From: Heliocidaris tuberculata
Taxonomy: Eukaryota > Echinodermata > Echinoidea > Camarodonta > Echinometridae
NCBI GenBank assembly: GCA_025618425.1
Contig: CM046850.1
Span: forward strand, 23,942,907 to 24,006,906
Length of the DNA: 64,000 nt
Direction: 5' to 3'
In this document: in pieces, positions 22,323 to 34,449 of the stretch
Numbering within the stretch: position 1 is the first letter of the stretch
How the letters are laid out: each line of letters opens with the position of its first letter
Made by a program: the position numbers and the translations under genes
Notes under the pieces: model-generated
What the model was told of the DNA's origin: nothing
The model's database searches: none
Seen by the model: the letters and a program-made list of their open reading frames with translations, nothing else

Positions 22323-22896
22323 AAAGGGAGAACTACTATTTGGGTACATTCCTTCTGTTCTTTGTAGGAAGCTTTAGATTTAGAGTTTTATTCTGTCCCT
22401 TCTCTTTTCACACCTTGTCAGTGTGTTTCAGCTCACTTGCAAAGCATCATTGTCCGACGTCCATAGTGTGAGTAGAGTGAACAAGCAGCTGGCTACTACT
22501 TTTGTGATGGACGATGGTCCCATTCAAAGTTTAAACGAGAACAAAGACCTAGTTGCCATGAATCAGTGTCTGCAGCTTGATGTACAGTTTAGATTGAGCT
22601 GTTGGTTTTCCTGAACCTGTGTCAAAAAGGTTCCTTTTTGATAATGATGGTCATATCATCGAAATTGAATCTTACATCTCAACATCTGGCCAAGAGAGTT
22701 GAAAGAATCCATTCGGATATTTGAATCGGATTAAACATGTTGAAAGGATTAATCCCAAACTGACTGTGGATTCCGGATACTCAGTGTCACCTATCTTCAC
22801 CTCCATGATCTCTAAGCAGCTGACAGGAAGAAACTGTGAAGAAGTCATTTGGCTTGACAAAGTCCATAGGAACAGATAAAAGCATGCCTGCTAAAT

Positions 22897-23585
22897 CTTA
22901 AAGGGGAATTAACCTCAAAATATTAATGTGCTTATATTCAAAGATGTAATCTATTCCTTCCTGTTGTCCTACGTAGTTTTGCATTATACGAGATGGGTAT
23001 AAATCAAGATTTTCTCAGCAAAATTTATCGTCTCCTAGCCATACCTGCATGGGGGCTGTCATTTTCTTGATGTGTACATAGAGATATTTTGAATCCGAAT
23101 GCAAAATTGTCTTTCTTCCTGATACAAAATCCCATTTGAGATTTAAAATATTTAACAGATTATATAGATATATTCTGAAAACGAAAAAATGTTTTATATT
23201 TTTTTGAAAATGACTATTTTACTAAACAGCAATCTATTTTCTTGATACTATGACGTACGCGACGGAGCGAATTAATTCAAATTTATGGATGATAACTTCC
23301 CGAGCGTCAATAGTGATAAACTATGCATTCACCTGCTTTGAGATAATGTACTTCAATAGTCAGAATGCGCGTTGTATAAATTATGTTCTGCTCTGCCAGG
23401 CAAGCCCAAGAATTCGATTTCTATTTAGCAAAACCAGAGAATTTAAAAAGAAATCTATAAATCTATAAATGATTTAAACCCTTTTCTGATATTTTATTTC
23501 TAAAGTGATCATGGCCAATGATTAAGAATATATTACACCTTTGAACATAAGTACATCTATATTCTGGGGTTAATTCTCCTTTAAG
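22897..23585. mobile_element. TTAA-flanked foldback element
   Basis: The outer ends are CTTAAAGGGGAATTAACCTC on the left and GGTTAATTCTCCTTTAAG on the right, with TTAA at 22898-22901 and 23581-23584. Arms match inverted for about 55 bp, up to the CATCTATATTCTGGGG region on the right. The interior is AT-rich and non-coding. Confidence 0.75.
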
Positions 23586-23639
23586 GTTAGTTGAACCACA
23601 TGTTATTTTAAAATTCCTTTGATCTGAGGTGAGGCTTAT

Positions 23640-24030
23640 AAAGGAAAAGTTGAGTTCTGTTCATGCAATTATTGCAAATGAAACTGGTTCAAAGCACTTG
23701 GGAAAGGTTGATCATGTCTACATAAGAACTGGTGTAGATTGTCAGGTTTTGGAATCATCATAGTGATAAGGAATTGACTCAGTCTCGCTGAAAGGCACAT
23801 GCACTGCACACAGTAATGGGTATATCATGTATATGGGTCTGCACACACATGTGGCATGGATGTTCGGCCCGAACATTTCAGCTATTTCTTGTCATATTTT
23901 GAATATGAGGGCATTTGAAGAGCAACCCTTGTTAGGGGACATTTCTACTATAATGTTCTTTCCAACTGACAAAAAAAGGAGGAAGCTCATAAAATATTTT
24001 CACCTTTCCTAGAACTCAACCTTCTCTTTC
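23640..24030 (-). repeat. Foldback dispersed repeat, copy C
   Basis: Reverse-orientation relative of copies A and B. GTTCGGCCCGAACATTTCAG at the centre is a near-perfect palindrome. Both termini contain the GAGTTCT/AGAACTC motif in inverted orientation (TTGAGTTCTG near 23650 and AGAACTCAACC near 24012). Confidence 0.7.
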
Positions 24031-24115
24031 TGTCTCAATCGTGTTTCGCCCCCAATACTGCGCATGCTCTCTATATCTATCTTTCCCTCTTTCTCTTCTA
24101 ATAAGCCAGCGTTCT

Positions 24116-24262
24116 TTTTGTTTGTTTGTTTGTTTTTTGTTTTGTTTTTGTTTTTGTTTTGTTTGTTTGTTTTTTGTTGTTGTTTTTGTTTTTGTTTTTT
24201 TTTTGTTTTTTTGTTATTTCCATTGGGTGTGTGTGTGTGTGTGCTTTCTTTTTTCTCTCTCT
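24116..24262. repeat. (TTTG)n/(TTTTTG)n, (GT)n and (CT)n low-complexity tract
   Basis: Simple T/G and C/T repeats. They give rise to long hydrophobic frames that should not be annotated as membrane proteins. Confidence 0.92.
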
Positions 24263-24539
24263 CTCCTTGTTCTCTTTGGTGTTGTCCGTCTTCTTTTGTT
24301 CGTCTTTTTCTTTTCTCTCTTTTCTGTGGCGATAAGTTAATTTTTTGGGGGGAGGGGGGGGGGGGGTGTTGCAGTTATTATTTTTAGTGTATGCGGGGGT
24401 GTGAGGGTGTGTGTGTATGCGTGGGTATCTTTTTTTTAATGTATACTTGCTATATAAATTGTACAGACATTTTTTTGAGGGGTTTGCAAAATACAAGCTT
24501 TGCTTTTTAGCATTCCCCTCCATTTTCAGCATTTATTTA

Positions 24540-24813
24540 TTATAATTATCTTTGAAAATTACACTGAATGAAAATTATTGCTATTAGATGCATTTTGTTC
24601 ATGATATTATTTAGGATGTATTTACGTTTGTTTTTATATTGTTGAAAATGGTTCATGATATTATTTATGATGTAATAACGTTATATTCTGTTGAAAAATG
24701 GTTCATGAAATTATGATGTAATTACGTTGTTATATTCTGTTGAAAATGGAAAATAAATGAAATGAAATGAAATGAAATGAAATGAAATGAAATGAAATGA
24801 AATGAAATGAAAT
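24540..24813 (+). mobile_element. LINE 3' tail with (ATGAA)n terminus
   Basis: Two or three repeats of a TGGTTCATGATATTATTTA-type block are followed by CTGTTGAAAATGGAAAATAA and about 11 tandem AATGA pentamers (24758-24813). This is consistent with the 3' end of a CR1/L2-type LINE. Confidence 0.55.
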
Positions 24814-25404
24814 GGTAAACAGCTGCTTATTTTGCTGTAGTGATGAGATATGCAAATAAGAGACGTTACTAAACTTGATCTCTGCTAATCATCGAAGTTA
24901 CATTTTGTTTTTTCTTTGCTGCGTATTCCCTATGTAGATAAAGAGAGGGAGAAAGGGAACGGTAAAGGTATATATCAGCGAAATATCGATCACCTATAAG
25001 GAGAGACAGAAAAGGTGAAATAGTGAGATCCAGGAAAAGAGAGAGAATACAAAAGAGAGGGGAAATCAGACATTCGATGAGGAAGATATATGAGATTGAG
25101 AGACCGTTTCCTAGGTTAATGCGAACAAACATTTAGGCCTACCATACCTGACAAAGCTATGATTCAGGGTAATTGAAAATGCGACGCAGTAATGAGACAT
25201 TTCTTCCGGATAAATGAACATTTTCTTGAACATTTTTCTCAATTTGAAGCAAACGCGTTGAGAAATTTGCATTGCGGGCAAAGCTGAGCTTTCCTGGAGT
25301 TGGTTCGAGTATATTAATTCTTCATACATTACAAATAATCTGCGAATGATATAGCCCTGCCTATACTCATTGGTGTTGGGTGGGTCCAGACCAAAGACAA
25401 ATTC

Positions 25405-25640
25405 TTTGAGGGGGCATTGGAATAGGGGGGGGGGGGGGGACCGGTCTTACTCAGTTGATGAAATACTAATAAACATGCTAATTGATTATTAGGGGAGGGT
25501 TGGGAGGAGTGGTAGCATCTTTTTTCTAGTTTCCACTCCCCTTCTCTCCCGTCCCCCCTCCCTCTCTCTCATTCTCTCTCTTTCTCTTTTTTTTTTCGCC
25601 ATTTAATTGGTGGGTACGTGCCCCGTGCTCCCCATACTAC
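25405..25640 (+). repeat. Dispersed G-tract element family 2, copy a
   Basis: GGGCATTGGAATA plus a G-run, then ACCGGTCTTACTCAGTTGAT, a middle part, a CT-rich tract, and the end GTACGTGCCCCGTGCTCC. It resembles copies at 26300-26525 and 28110-28370. No inverted termini or target duplication were identified. Confidence 0.5.
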
Positions 25641-26299
25641 GCTTTTGAACCTACTGCCTACAAAAGGAGGCTAAGAATCGATTTACATCCAAGCCTCGGC
25701 AGCTTTGACAATTCTCCTTCCCCAAGAGATACGAGCGAGAGATAGGGCAGGGATAACACCCCACGGAAGCTATGAAAGACATAATTGCCCTTTTCTTAAT
25801 GGAATAAAAATAAATGGACACGATCATTTGCTATTTCGTTCTATAAAAAACAACACCGCCGCTTATTATAGGTCACTTTCTCATCGCATTATGTGAGATA
25901 AATAGGCCTAAGTGTCGCTCTAAGAACCGGGGTAAGCTTGATTTCTAACAAAATCAATCTGCGTAGCCTGCAAAGATCAGGTTCACTTACTCGAGGTATG
26001 AACAAATTGCCGCGTAAGTTGGCGCCACAGTGAAAATTAGGGCAACTTCTGTCACGTCATGTCTGTGCGCGCCCAACATGTGGGTGAGTTTGTGGCGGTT
26101 TATAGTATCACCTTATTTTTGACGACGCCTGCCTAACGCGCATGCCGAAACCCCCTGTTTCCATATAAAAAGGGCATGCAAACATTTTCGGAACATTGAA
26201 TTCGGAACATTTTATGTAGTGCTGCTATCCATTATGCACAGGCTTATACACAATGACGTAAGAGTAGGTCCAAGTCATTGGTTTTGGAGCATTTGTGTC

Positions 26300-26525
26300 A
26301 TGGGCCCGGGGGGGGGGGGGGGCAGTCAGTCTTACTTTGTGGATGACATGTATATAATATAATAAGGTAATCGAGTGAGAGAAGTGTTTGGAAGGGGTCG
26401 TATCATCCTATAATATGTAAATGTTGTTTTACTCCGATCTTCCTTTCTTTGTATTTTTCACTGTTTTAATTGGGGGGGGGGGGGGGCGCCCCCTGTGTCT
26501 CCACGTAGCTACATCACTTCATGTA
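26300..26525 (+). repeat. Dispersed G-tract element family 2, copy b
   Basis: A G-run, then CAGTCAGTCTTACTTTGTGG, AATCGAGTGAGA, GGGGTCGTATCATCC, TTTTCACTGTTTTAATTGG, a second G-run and CGCCCCCTGTGTCTCCACG. The order of motifs is the same as in copies a and c. Confidence 0.5.
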
Positions 26526-27707
26526 CATCTACATCACTAACGTCGCAATTGTTTCAGATCTATCTTGAAACATAGTATTCTACAGTTCTTCGGAATGGAT
26601 GCTCGTATGTTAAATAAGTTTCTAGAAGAAGAGACCTCAATCAAGTGTATATACTGCTCACAACCATAATTAATACAGGCAGACAAAGAATGAGAATTCC
26701 CTTCTCAAATGAAATTTGGAGATCGATCAAGCAGATTTGCCAATAGGACATAGAAAAAAGTGAAAAACAAACAAATTACCCCCCCCCCAAAAAAAAAAAA
26801 AAAAAAAAAAAAGAAGAAGAACAGAAGAAGAAGAAAAAAAACCCTCTCTGCTATCACACTAAATAAAACAATTTGCTTTAAATTTTAGAATATGTATTTT
26901 TGTTAAGGCTTATAAACATATATTGCAACTTTTATGTTCAAAGCAATAATAATACCTTAAAGTATAAAACGATAATAGTCCATTTTTGATAAAACTATGA
27001 AAACTCTTTTGATTTCAATTAATGAAAACAGACTTTATCCCTTTTTCCAGTTATAAATGGAACTATTAAAATGACCGATGTACAAACATAGTAATTGAAA
27101 ACCTATACCATTATCATGAATGTATATACAAGATATATGTATAGGTTATACCATGTCTCCTGAAGACATTAGAATTTGCCATTCATCAAAGTAATTGATG
27201 CCTGATACGGATCCAGCGCTTAACCCGAATTTCAACCACAACACGGACATGATGGAGATGCTAGCTATTATGTTCTCAAATGGATTTGTGCCGGTTTAAA
27301 AATAAACCTCAATTGATCCTCGGTCACTCTGCGCTCAGAATGGGTGCATTAGCTCAAGAGTGATCGCCTGCTTAAAGGAGGAGCAAGTCCATCCTCACTT
27401 TGAGTTGATTTGAATAAATGAAGTGAATAAGAGGTAAGGTTTAATTTAAAAAAAAAGGGGGGGGGGGGGAAATCCCGGCAAAAAATAAAAAAGTTAGGAA
27501 ATTTTACAGTGTTGAACCTCACTTGCTAACTGTATAATTTCCATAGCTGACTAATCCCCAAGTGATTTGTGCAATTTTGCTGTAGTTTTTTTTCTTTTCT
27601 ATCTTTCTCAAAAATTGTTGTATTATATCTTTCTCCAGACTACATCTTGGAAATGTATTGTAGGTCCCTGGATTAAATGAGTATACACTTCTATTTAAAA
27701 CCCATTC
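26526..27707. other. Unassigned stretch with poly(A)/(GAA) tract
   Basis: An A-run at about 26788-26812 is followed by GAA repeats. A further A and G run lies near 27448-27469. No exon was recognised. Confidence 0.4.
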
Positions 27708-27715
27708 ACACAAAC

Positions 27716-27895
27716 CAGGGGCGAATCCAGGATTTTGTATAAGGGGGAGGGGGGGGGGCACAGGTTTCTCATTTTTTGGAAACTGCTTGGAGGGAGACCC
27801 GTATATTTTTTGTCTCGCCAGCTCACGAAAATTCGCTCAGTAGGGGGGGGGGGGGGGTTATGGGGGGTCCGGTTCCCCTCCATAATTCTCTGACA

Positions 27896-27943
<48 letters not shown>

Positions 27944-28073
27944 TGTATATATAAGTTTTTTCGTTCTAAAAGGGTGGGGGGGGGGCACAATAAAAAAATG
28001 GGCAATGCATACTTTTCTTCCAAAGGGGGGAGGGGCCACGCGCCGGCTGTGCCCCCCTCTTAATCCGCCACTG
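27716..28073 (+). mobile_element. hAT-type G-tract MITE with perfect 8-bp TSD (reference copy)
   Basis: The left end is CAGGGGCGAATCCAGGATTT and the right end TTAATCCGCCACTG. The 8-bp direct repeat ACACAAAC flanks it exactly (27708-27715 and 28074-28081), which is the hAT signature. Order inside: G-run, GGAAACTGCTTGGAGGGAGA, CGCTCAGT, G-run, TCCATAATTCTCTGACAAGC, poly-A, (AT)n, and G-runs before the right end. There is no coding capacity. The best-matched copy is 29627-29966. Confidence 0.9.
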
Positions 28074-28109
28074 ACACAAACTATAGGGAAGATGAATGCG
28101 TACCATGGC

Positions 28110-28370
28110 ATTGAGGGGCACTGGTATTAGGGGGGGGGGGGGTACCGGACAGAAAAAAGAGACGTGTACTGGACTTACTAATAGGGGGGAAATATGCGAG
28201 AAAACAAGACAATCGAGTGAAATGAAAAGGGTCGTATCAATAGTTATGTTGCCTTCCGACCCACCCCCTTCTTTCTCTCTCTTTCATTCATTTTCTACTT
28301 TTGTCACCATTCCATAGGGGGTGGGGAGCGTACGTGCCCCCATGCCCCAGGAGGAACATCACTGCTTATG
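28110..28370 (+). repeat. Dispersed G-tract element family 2, copy c
   Basis: GGGGCACTGGTATTA plus a G-run, TACCGGACAG, CAATCGAGTGAAATGAAAAG, GGGTCGTATCA, a CT-rich tract, and GTACGTGCCCCCATGCCCCA. This is the same order as copies a and b. Confidence 0.5.
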
Positions 28371-29618
28371 ACTATCAAGAAGACCACCTGCGTCAATCGA
28401 AAACCCAGGCAAAACCTCATTCTTTGTGTGAAGGTTCTATCAGTTTGTTAAATTCATGAAATGTAATTTACAAAAAGCTTAAACGAGGAGGCGCCAAAAT
28501 AGTTCATTTCATGATTCCATCTCCCGTATGCATGCCAAAGAGATCAGATTGCGTGTTTTGAATTCAGTCGATTGGATCGAATTAGGCCCATGATGCCTCA
28601 CGGTACGATCATTATCAAGTAATGAACGAAACGTGCTAATGATTTTAAAACCACTTTTCATAAATTTTTCACTTCAATTTTCATTCTTCTTCAGTTCAAT
28701 CTTCCATCCAAATGAAACTAAGAAGTCTTGTTGTATCTTGAGAGCGCTGCAAGCTTGACAATTTTCCCAAGCAATATTAGAGCAATCATGTACAAAAAAA
28801 GTACAAGAAATGATAGTAAAATAGTGGCTGATCTAGCACAATAACACGAATCAACTTTTAATGATATTAGTGCTAATAAAGACTTTTAGAACTACAACTC
28901 TTACCCTACGACAATAGTAGAGTGGAACGCACTTCCCGCAGCTGCAGAGACAGCTTCTGATTTAAACTATAACGATAAACAGTAAGCCTTAAATCTACTC
29001 TGCGCTACAGCGATTGCTTGATGGTCTGCACGTCGATAGCCACTCTGAGGCGTTTTTGTGCATTGTCTTCAAGACAAGACAAGGCAAAAGATAAGTACAA
29101 ATAACAAATAATTTCTGTATACAAGGAGTAAGGGCACGGTTGCCCATATACATTTAATTAGCCCCTGCCCCCCCCCCCCCAGTTAATCACTTTCGAATAT
29201 GCCGCGGCAATGCGCCTTGAAATGTGTTAGTATTGCCAAACAAATACTATAAATTATAATCATCTTCTTTGCATCATATTCATATATTTGTGTGAATATT
29301 GAACTTGAAGAATATATCATTCTTATCGCGATATTCGCTTGGGACATTCGTGAGATCTAAAACAACAAAACTAATACAAATTAGATTCCCAGGTGAGAAA
29401 AAGATAGAAGGGCATTTTTGTGATTCCTTTTTGCGTAAACTTCAAGCTCATGTACAGTATTGGTAGCAAAAAGGAAATTGGAAAGAAACATGGTAAATAT
29501 AGTCTCATGTTGTTCTCCTTGTATCAAAAGATGTTTGTAAGAGATCATTTAGTATTCCATCTATGATTTCTGGTGAATTTCACTGTAAATATCTGTAAGG
29601 AATGCTCGATCACTGCCA
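28371..29618. other. Unassigned AT-rich stretch
   Basis: No exon, RNA gene or repeat family was recognised. A short poly-C run lies at 29169-29180. Confidence 0.4.
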
Positions 29619-29626
29619 TTATGCTA

Positions 29627-29966
29627 CAGGGGCGGATCCAGGATTTCGTATAAGGGGAGGGGGGGGGGGGCACACAAATGCAGGATTGTCAACTTTGGGA
29701 AACTGCTTGGAGGGAGACCCATATTTTTTTGGTCTCGCCAGCCCTCCAAAAGTCGCTCAGTGGGGGAGGGGGGGGGGGGGTTATGGGGTCCAGTTCCCCT
29801 CCATAATTCTCTGACAAGCAAGAAAAAAAAAAGAAAAAAAAAAAAAGGTTTTCTGGTCGAAAAGGGGGGGGGGGCACAATCGCAAATAGGAGGGGCACAA
29901 TGCATTGTTTTCCCTCAAAAGGGGGGCACGGGGCCGGGATTGCCCCCGCCCCTAAATCTGCCACTG
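29627..29966 (+). mobile_element. hAT-type G-tract MITE
   Basis: The left end is CAGGGGCGGATCCAGGATTT and the right end AATCTGCCACTG. ATGCTA (6 bp) directly flanks both sides, a slightly decayed target duplication. The interior is collinear with 27716-28073, including GGAAACTGCTTGGAGGGAGA and TCCATAATTCTCTGACAAGC. Confidence 0.85.
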
Positions 29967-30289
29967 ATGCTAGGACCCTTCCACCCAACGGTTCCCCGCA
30001 CAGCAATCTTTGGGCTTCGCATAGAGACAGCATATGTATCACTGTGTGTAGCTACTCATTGGTTTTACACGCGTGTGTGTATAGTGTATAGCACATGCTG
30101 CCTTTCTTAGGAGTTTACGTGCCTGTCCCGGCATATGAATTTAATTTTTGCCTCTTATTTGTTTAATATTAAACTTTAGGAGGCGAAATCTTCACAGTGT
30201 CTTAGTATTGCTAGTATCTTGCTATTTATCAACAAAAATTGAAGAAATCTGACGAACAGTTTTTGAGGGCTTACCAAAACTCTAAATGA

Positions 30290-30520
30290 CCTTTAACTTA
30301 AAGTTAACGAAGTACGTATCTTAAGAAAAGGAACTCCTTATGATTTCAAACTGCATAGACCTAACTTAAAGTTTACTAGTACGTGTTTTAAGCAAAGGAC
30401 CTCCTTATGATTGTTTCTTACGTAAATATAAGGGTATAGGTGGTTTTCAGAAGAAGACCTCCTTATTTCATATTGGTCAGACGTATCTTAAAGTTAAAGG
30501 AGTACGTGTATTCAATACAC
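30290..30520 (+). repeat. Imperfect minisatellite, about four units
   Basis: Units share AACTTAAAGTT, AGTACGTRTNTTAAG and GGANCTCCTTATGATT, at about 30295, 30362, 30426 (degenerate) and 30490. A single related motif (GCTTAAAGTTAACGAATTAC) recurs near 32301. Confidence 0.6.
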
Positions 30521-31047
30521 ATGATTCGAAAGGATGTGAGGTGTCAGAATTCGTCAATTGGCAATTTACTGTGACGTATATAGTTTATCCATCGAGGACA
30601 AAAACGCAAACAATAGTTCGTCGGCTTCTTTACCTTGCCTGCCAGGGGCCGTGTCTTCGATCTAATGCGCCCAACTGCTAATAGGATGTAGCTATGGTAT
30701 CGCATACTAAATTCAGTTGATGGAAGATGTCAAACAGGAAAATAAATGTCTGGAAAGGAATTCACCTTAGTTTTCCCTCCTTGTTTTATTTAATCTACAT
30801 TGTTTGTGGCGTTTAGTGATTAGAGGTATCATGCACTCCTCTATACAGATCAAGTGCTACTCCTATTTGATAAGGATTCCGGATATACTTGTACTCTTCT
30901 CTTATTGCAGATTGGTGAAAAAAACACTCTTTTAGGAGCAAACTAGGTATCACTTCGTTTTGGGAGATGAATCCACTCCAAATCATAGTGGAATCCATTA
31001 CAAATCAAATGGTTTGAAAAACTGGTGTGAGAGTGGATTTAACTATA

Positions 31048-31504
31048 CCGGATGTCCCTCCAAGAAAAAGGAAACCAAAGTTTATGGGTAAAGTAATAAT
31101 TCAAAAATCATTTCTTCATTAATGTATACATCACTTGAAAGCTTATATTCTCTTCTTTCATATGACATGAAAACCATGATCAATTAATCAAACATGACTG
31201 ATATGAGATAGTATGAAGTGGCACTGTCAGAAACCAAATTGTCCAAAATTAAGTGTCACTTCAGACTATCTCGAATCATGCGTGATTTATTGAGCCTGGT
31301 TTTGATCCGTTGACTACTGACTTCCCCTATTCCCATAGGCTTTACACGTTGACCATCCCGTTCCCGTGGCCAACGGGTTAATGTCATTATGAAAAAAAGA
31401 GAAAATGAGATTTCCCATGATGTATACATTGATGAAGAAATGGTTCTGAATTGTCGATCAATTTTTACCAGAAACTTTGATTTCCCTTTTTCAGGGACAC
31501 CCTG
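31048..31504. mobile_element. mariner-like MITE with about 85-bp TIRs
   Basis: The left end CCGGATGTCCC and right end GGGACACCCTG lie inside TA dinucleotides (31046-31047 and 31505-31506). Arms remain complementary for about 85 bp: AAACCAAAGTTTATGGGTAA on the left, and TTACCAGAAACTTTGATTTC on the right. The interior is non-coding. Outside it, TCACTTCGTTTTGGGAGATG near 30953 and CATTTC-spaced CCAAAACGAAGTGA near 31532 are also inverted. The element may therefore sit inside an older foldback. Confidence 0.72.
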
Positions 31505-31614
31505 TATTTTGAGAGTGGATTTTTCACTTCCAAAACGAAGTGATCCCGAATATGACACCTTAAACAGTTAAAGAGTGAATTCCACTCCTGTACATCTAGA
31601 GAGTACATGGGCGC

Positions 31615-31815
31615 AAATCCAGGGGGGGGGGGGACAGGGGGACATGTCCCCCACCTTTTTGAATAACCTCTTTATTTTTGTTTTTGTTTTGTTTTTGTTT
31701 TGCTTGTCAGAGAATTTTGGAGGCGAATGTCCCCCCCCAATTTTTGAATAACCTTTTTTTTTTTTTTTTCTTTTCTTTTTTTTTTTTGGGGGGGGGGCTT
31801 GTCAGAGAACGTCGA
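31615..31815 (+). mobile_element. Fragment of G-tract hAT-like element
   Basis: GCGCAAATCCAGG plus a G-run at the left, then two diverged blocks with GCTTGTCAGAGAATTTTGGA (31704) and GCTTGTCAGAGAACGTCG (31797). The CTTGTCAGARAAT motif is shared with the CAGGGGCGGATCC family. Termini are incomplete. Confidence 0.5.
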
Positions 31816-32504
31816 TACGTTTTGCCCATTTGGTTCATAATTTTGCTGATCCACCCACTTATATTCTTGAGCCATAGAATTTGGCAGTGTTTTGTGGAAT
31901 AGCTAAAATAGGTTTCTTGGAAGAATCTGAGGTTAATGCTAAGGTCTATTAATCGATTCGAACATTATCTGTATATCCGGTGTTTTGAGGTATCTTGATG
32001 GCAAGGCTTGTAACCGAAAAAAACAAACAACCCAAACCAATAAGATTATAAGATCAATTTCTTTAATAGGTTAATCCCATATATAACTTTAATCGTCATT
32101 GCAAGACGAATGTAGATGAATATTAGTTACTACCATGACTACTAAATGAAAAGAATGGCCCTAGTTTAAATTAAACTTAAATTAAATCGACGAATGCAGA
32201 GTTTTCTGTTGACGATGAAGATCAAGTTGCAATTAATGTTAATAAGTATTCTTGTTAACAGTGGAAATGCTCAATTCATTTATTTTTCAATTTTCTTTTA
32301 GCTTAAAGTTAACGAATTACGAGGTATGAGGCTACAGGCCGCAAGAACGATAGCTAACGAGATCGACGGCCCACGAGACCGACAGCCTATGAGACAACGT
32401 CGGTCTCGCAAACCTTCTGTACGCTATATACAAGTCCAAACATTTTTAATTATTAAGTTATCTGTGGGTTTCCGAGACCGATGGATCAGGAGAACGACTG
32501 CTCA

Positions 32505-32643
32505 GGGGGGCGTTTCATCAAGTGTCTTGTCAGTGATTTATACCGACAGATTTGCTCTCAGCCAATCAGATGCAAGGATTTCAGTAGCTTATAACAGTTA
32601 TTGTAACTTGTCATTGATGACAAGTTTTATGAAACAGGCCCCA
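32505..32643. mobile_element. Foldback MITE, GGGCCCTG...TTTCATAAA family, member 1
   Basis: The left arm has GCGTTTCATCAAGTGTCTTG and the right arm GACAAGTTTTATGAAACAGG, in inverted orientation. The non-palindromic centre reads CTCTCAGCCAATCAGATGCA, which is retained in member 3 (42114-42268). Confidence 0.75.
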
Positions 32644-32787
32644 GGAGACCGACGTGTCGGTCTCGCGGGCATTTTGACGTCTCTTCTGAGATTTCACAAA
32701 ACAGACATTTGGTGGTCTTTTGGGGCTGTGCATTTCGTTTGCTGTCGGTGTACTCGAGTTTAACGTAGGTGCAAAACTTTCAAGACC

Positions 32788-32938
32788 TGGGCCCTGTTTC
32801 ATAAAGCTTGATATCTATAAAAAGTTACATTAACAATTATTAGCTACTGAAATACTTGCATCTGACTGGCTGAGAGCAAATTTGTCATAGATATGCGGCA
32901 GTTGTTATTGATAACAAGTTTTATGAAACTGGGCCCAG
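32788..32938. mobile_element. Foldback MITE, GGGCCCTG...TTTCATAAA family, member 2
   Basis: The left arm starts TGGGCCCTGTTTCATAAAGC and the right arm ends TTTTATGAAACTGGGCCCA. The centre, on the opposite orientation relative to member 1, has TGCATCTGACTGGCTGAGAG. Confidence 0.78.
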
Positions 32939-34441
32939 GAACATGAAACATACCTTTGAAATAATGTTCAGCCTTCGTTGGACTCGCTATAATTGCTTAT
33001 TGATTTTGTAATGAAATTTAGATTCAAACGTTCAGTGGCATGCACTGTCCTGCACTGACATGTTCAGAAGTGAACTAGACAGGACCAATAATCATAATAA
33101 TTTTTTTTTTCTCCCTTAAAAAAAAATCTGTCTGAAGAGCAGAAAATGGCTTTTCTTTAGAAGGCACACTTTCTTGAAATCGATTGTCATGGCAATAAAA
33201 TGTGATTATTTCATTGATGCAAGTACAAAATGAGATCGAAAGAGACGGGAATTGCTTGGCTTAATGTTATAAGACATATTCCCAAGACAAATTAAGCTCA
33301 CCACTCACATACTCTGTTTCCGCTAGTCATGAAATAATGCTTGCCAGCGCTGCTGCCGAGCCATATTCATTTCTTATTTCATAAAGCTCATTTCATCCGT
33401 CATAATATTTCTCAAAATGGCACACCGATGTTGCATTCTCATTCTGCACTGGTTTGATACGATCCCATTAGTGCTCCTCACAAAAACGCCCCGTCACCGT
33501 CATTTCTACAGCGAAACAAGGGTATAATGACTTAAATATTCATTGCATGTGTATGAAGGTAATGAACAAGAAAGAGTCAAACTAATTGAGTTTGGGAAAA
33601 TCATAGCCTTTTTTGCTCCTCGGGGAGACCAAATGAAAGCCCGTGACAAGGGAAATCAATGTAGTTACAGCTCAGGACAGATAAAATTAGCATTTTCTGA
33701 AATGCTATTAATTTCATCTCTCCATGGTATCTGTTATTGACTTTCCTGATTTTGTTTTTGTTAATTAGGATCGTTAGTCACCGTATGATATAAAAGAAAA
33801 CATTTCTATTATTTTCATTGTTCTTATTTTTACTCATATCTTTTTTTTCTTTCTTTTTTTACACCAAGAAACGCTTTTGCATGTTACCATTCATTTAATT
33901 CGTACACGTGATTTAATATCCGAATTTGAGTGCTTTTATAATGAATTTCTTCGTTGGACAATATTTTTTCATGTTGGTTTGCGTGCAAGAAAAGAATTTG
34001 CAAAGTGCAGTATCATCGAGCACCAAGCAACGCTTGGGATTCGAACAAAACTTCTCTTTGAAAGAAACCGTAGGAAGAATACAAGTTATACATAAGACAA
34101 CCTTGTACTCCCACGTCAATGTACCCGTGGGACTTCCTATAATATGTGTTGTGTGCATGAGCCTGGATTAGCCCAGGGTGGAACATTCTACAGGAAAGGA
34201 GAAATAATAATTTCAATATTTTATTTGATTTCATTTTCACCTTGGAAACTGTATATTCATTTGTAGCAGAGTAGATCTGAAGCGTCCCTGCAATCAAGAC
34301 ATCTATAAAATGTAAGGAAATTCAGTCTTGATTGCATTGGTTTTTTGGTGTTTATTTCTATTTTTTTTTTTTACTAATGCAGCAGGGAATATTTTCAATA
34401 GTAACACCTATTTTGGGCCTATTGGACAATTCCAAAAGATA
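32939..34441. other. Unassigned stretch
   Basis: No exon with credible splice sites was recognised. Frames at 33877-34171 are open on both strands but look like chance. Confidence 0.35.
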
Positions 34442-34449
34442 CATTTGGG

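Noticed and set aside
24041..24532. Overlapping hydrophobic and Lys/Thr-rich frames suggesting membrane proteins
   Set aside because: They come from TTTG, GT and CT simple repeats, and both strands are open for the same reason.
27695..28111. Frames over 90 residues with shared RIMEGNRTPHNPPPP-like motifs, also at 29624 and 49802
   Set aside because: The similarity arises from the repeated hAT-type MITE, not from a protein family.
32326..32763. Plus-strand 145-residue frame
   Set aside because: It runs through the foldback MITE at 32505-32643, so it is transposon sequence and not a gene.
33877..34297. Overlapping open frames on both strands, one with a leader-like start (MNFFVGQYFFMLVCVQ)
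   Set aside because: No good donor follows and the antisense is equally open. There is not enough evidence for an exon.
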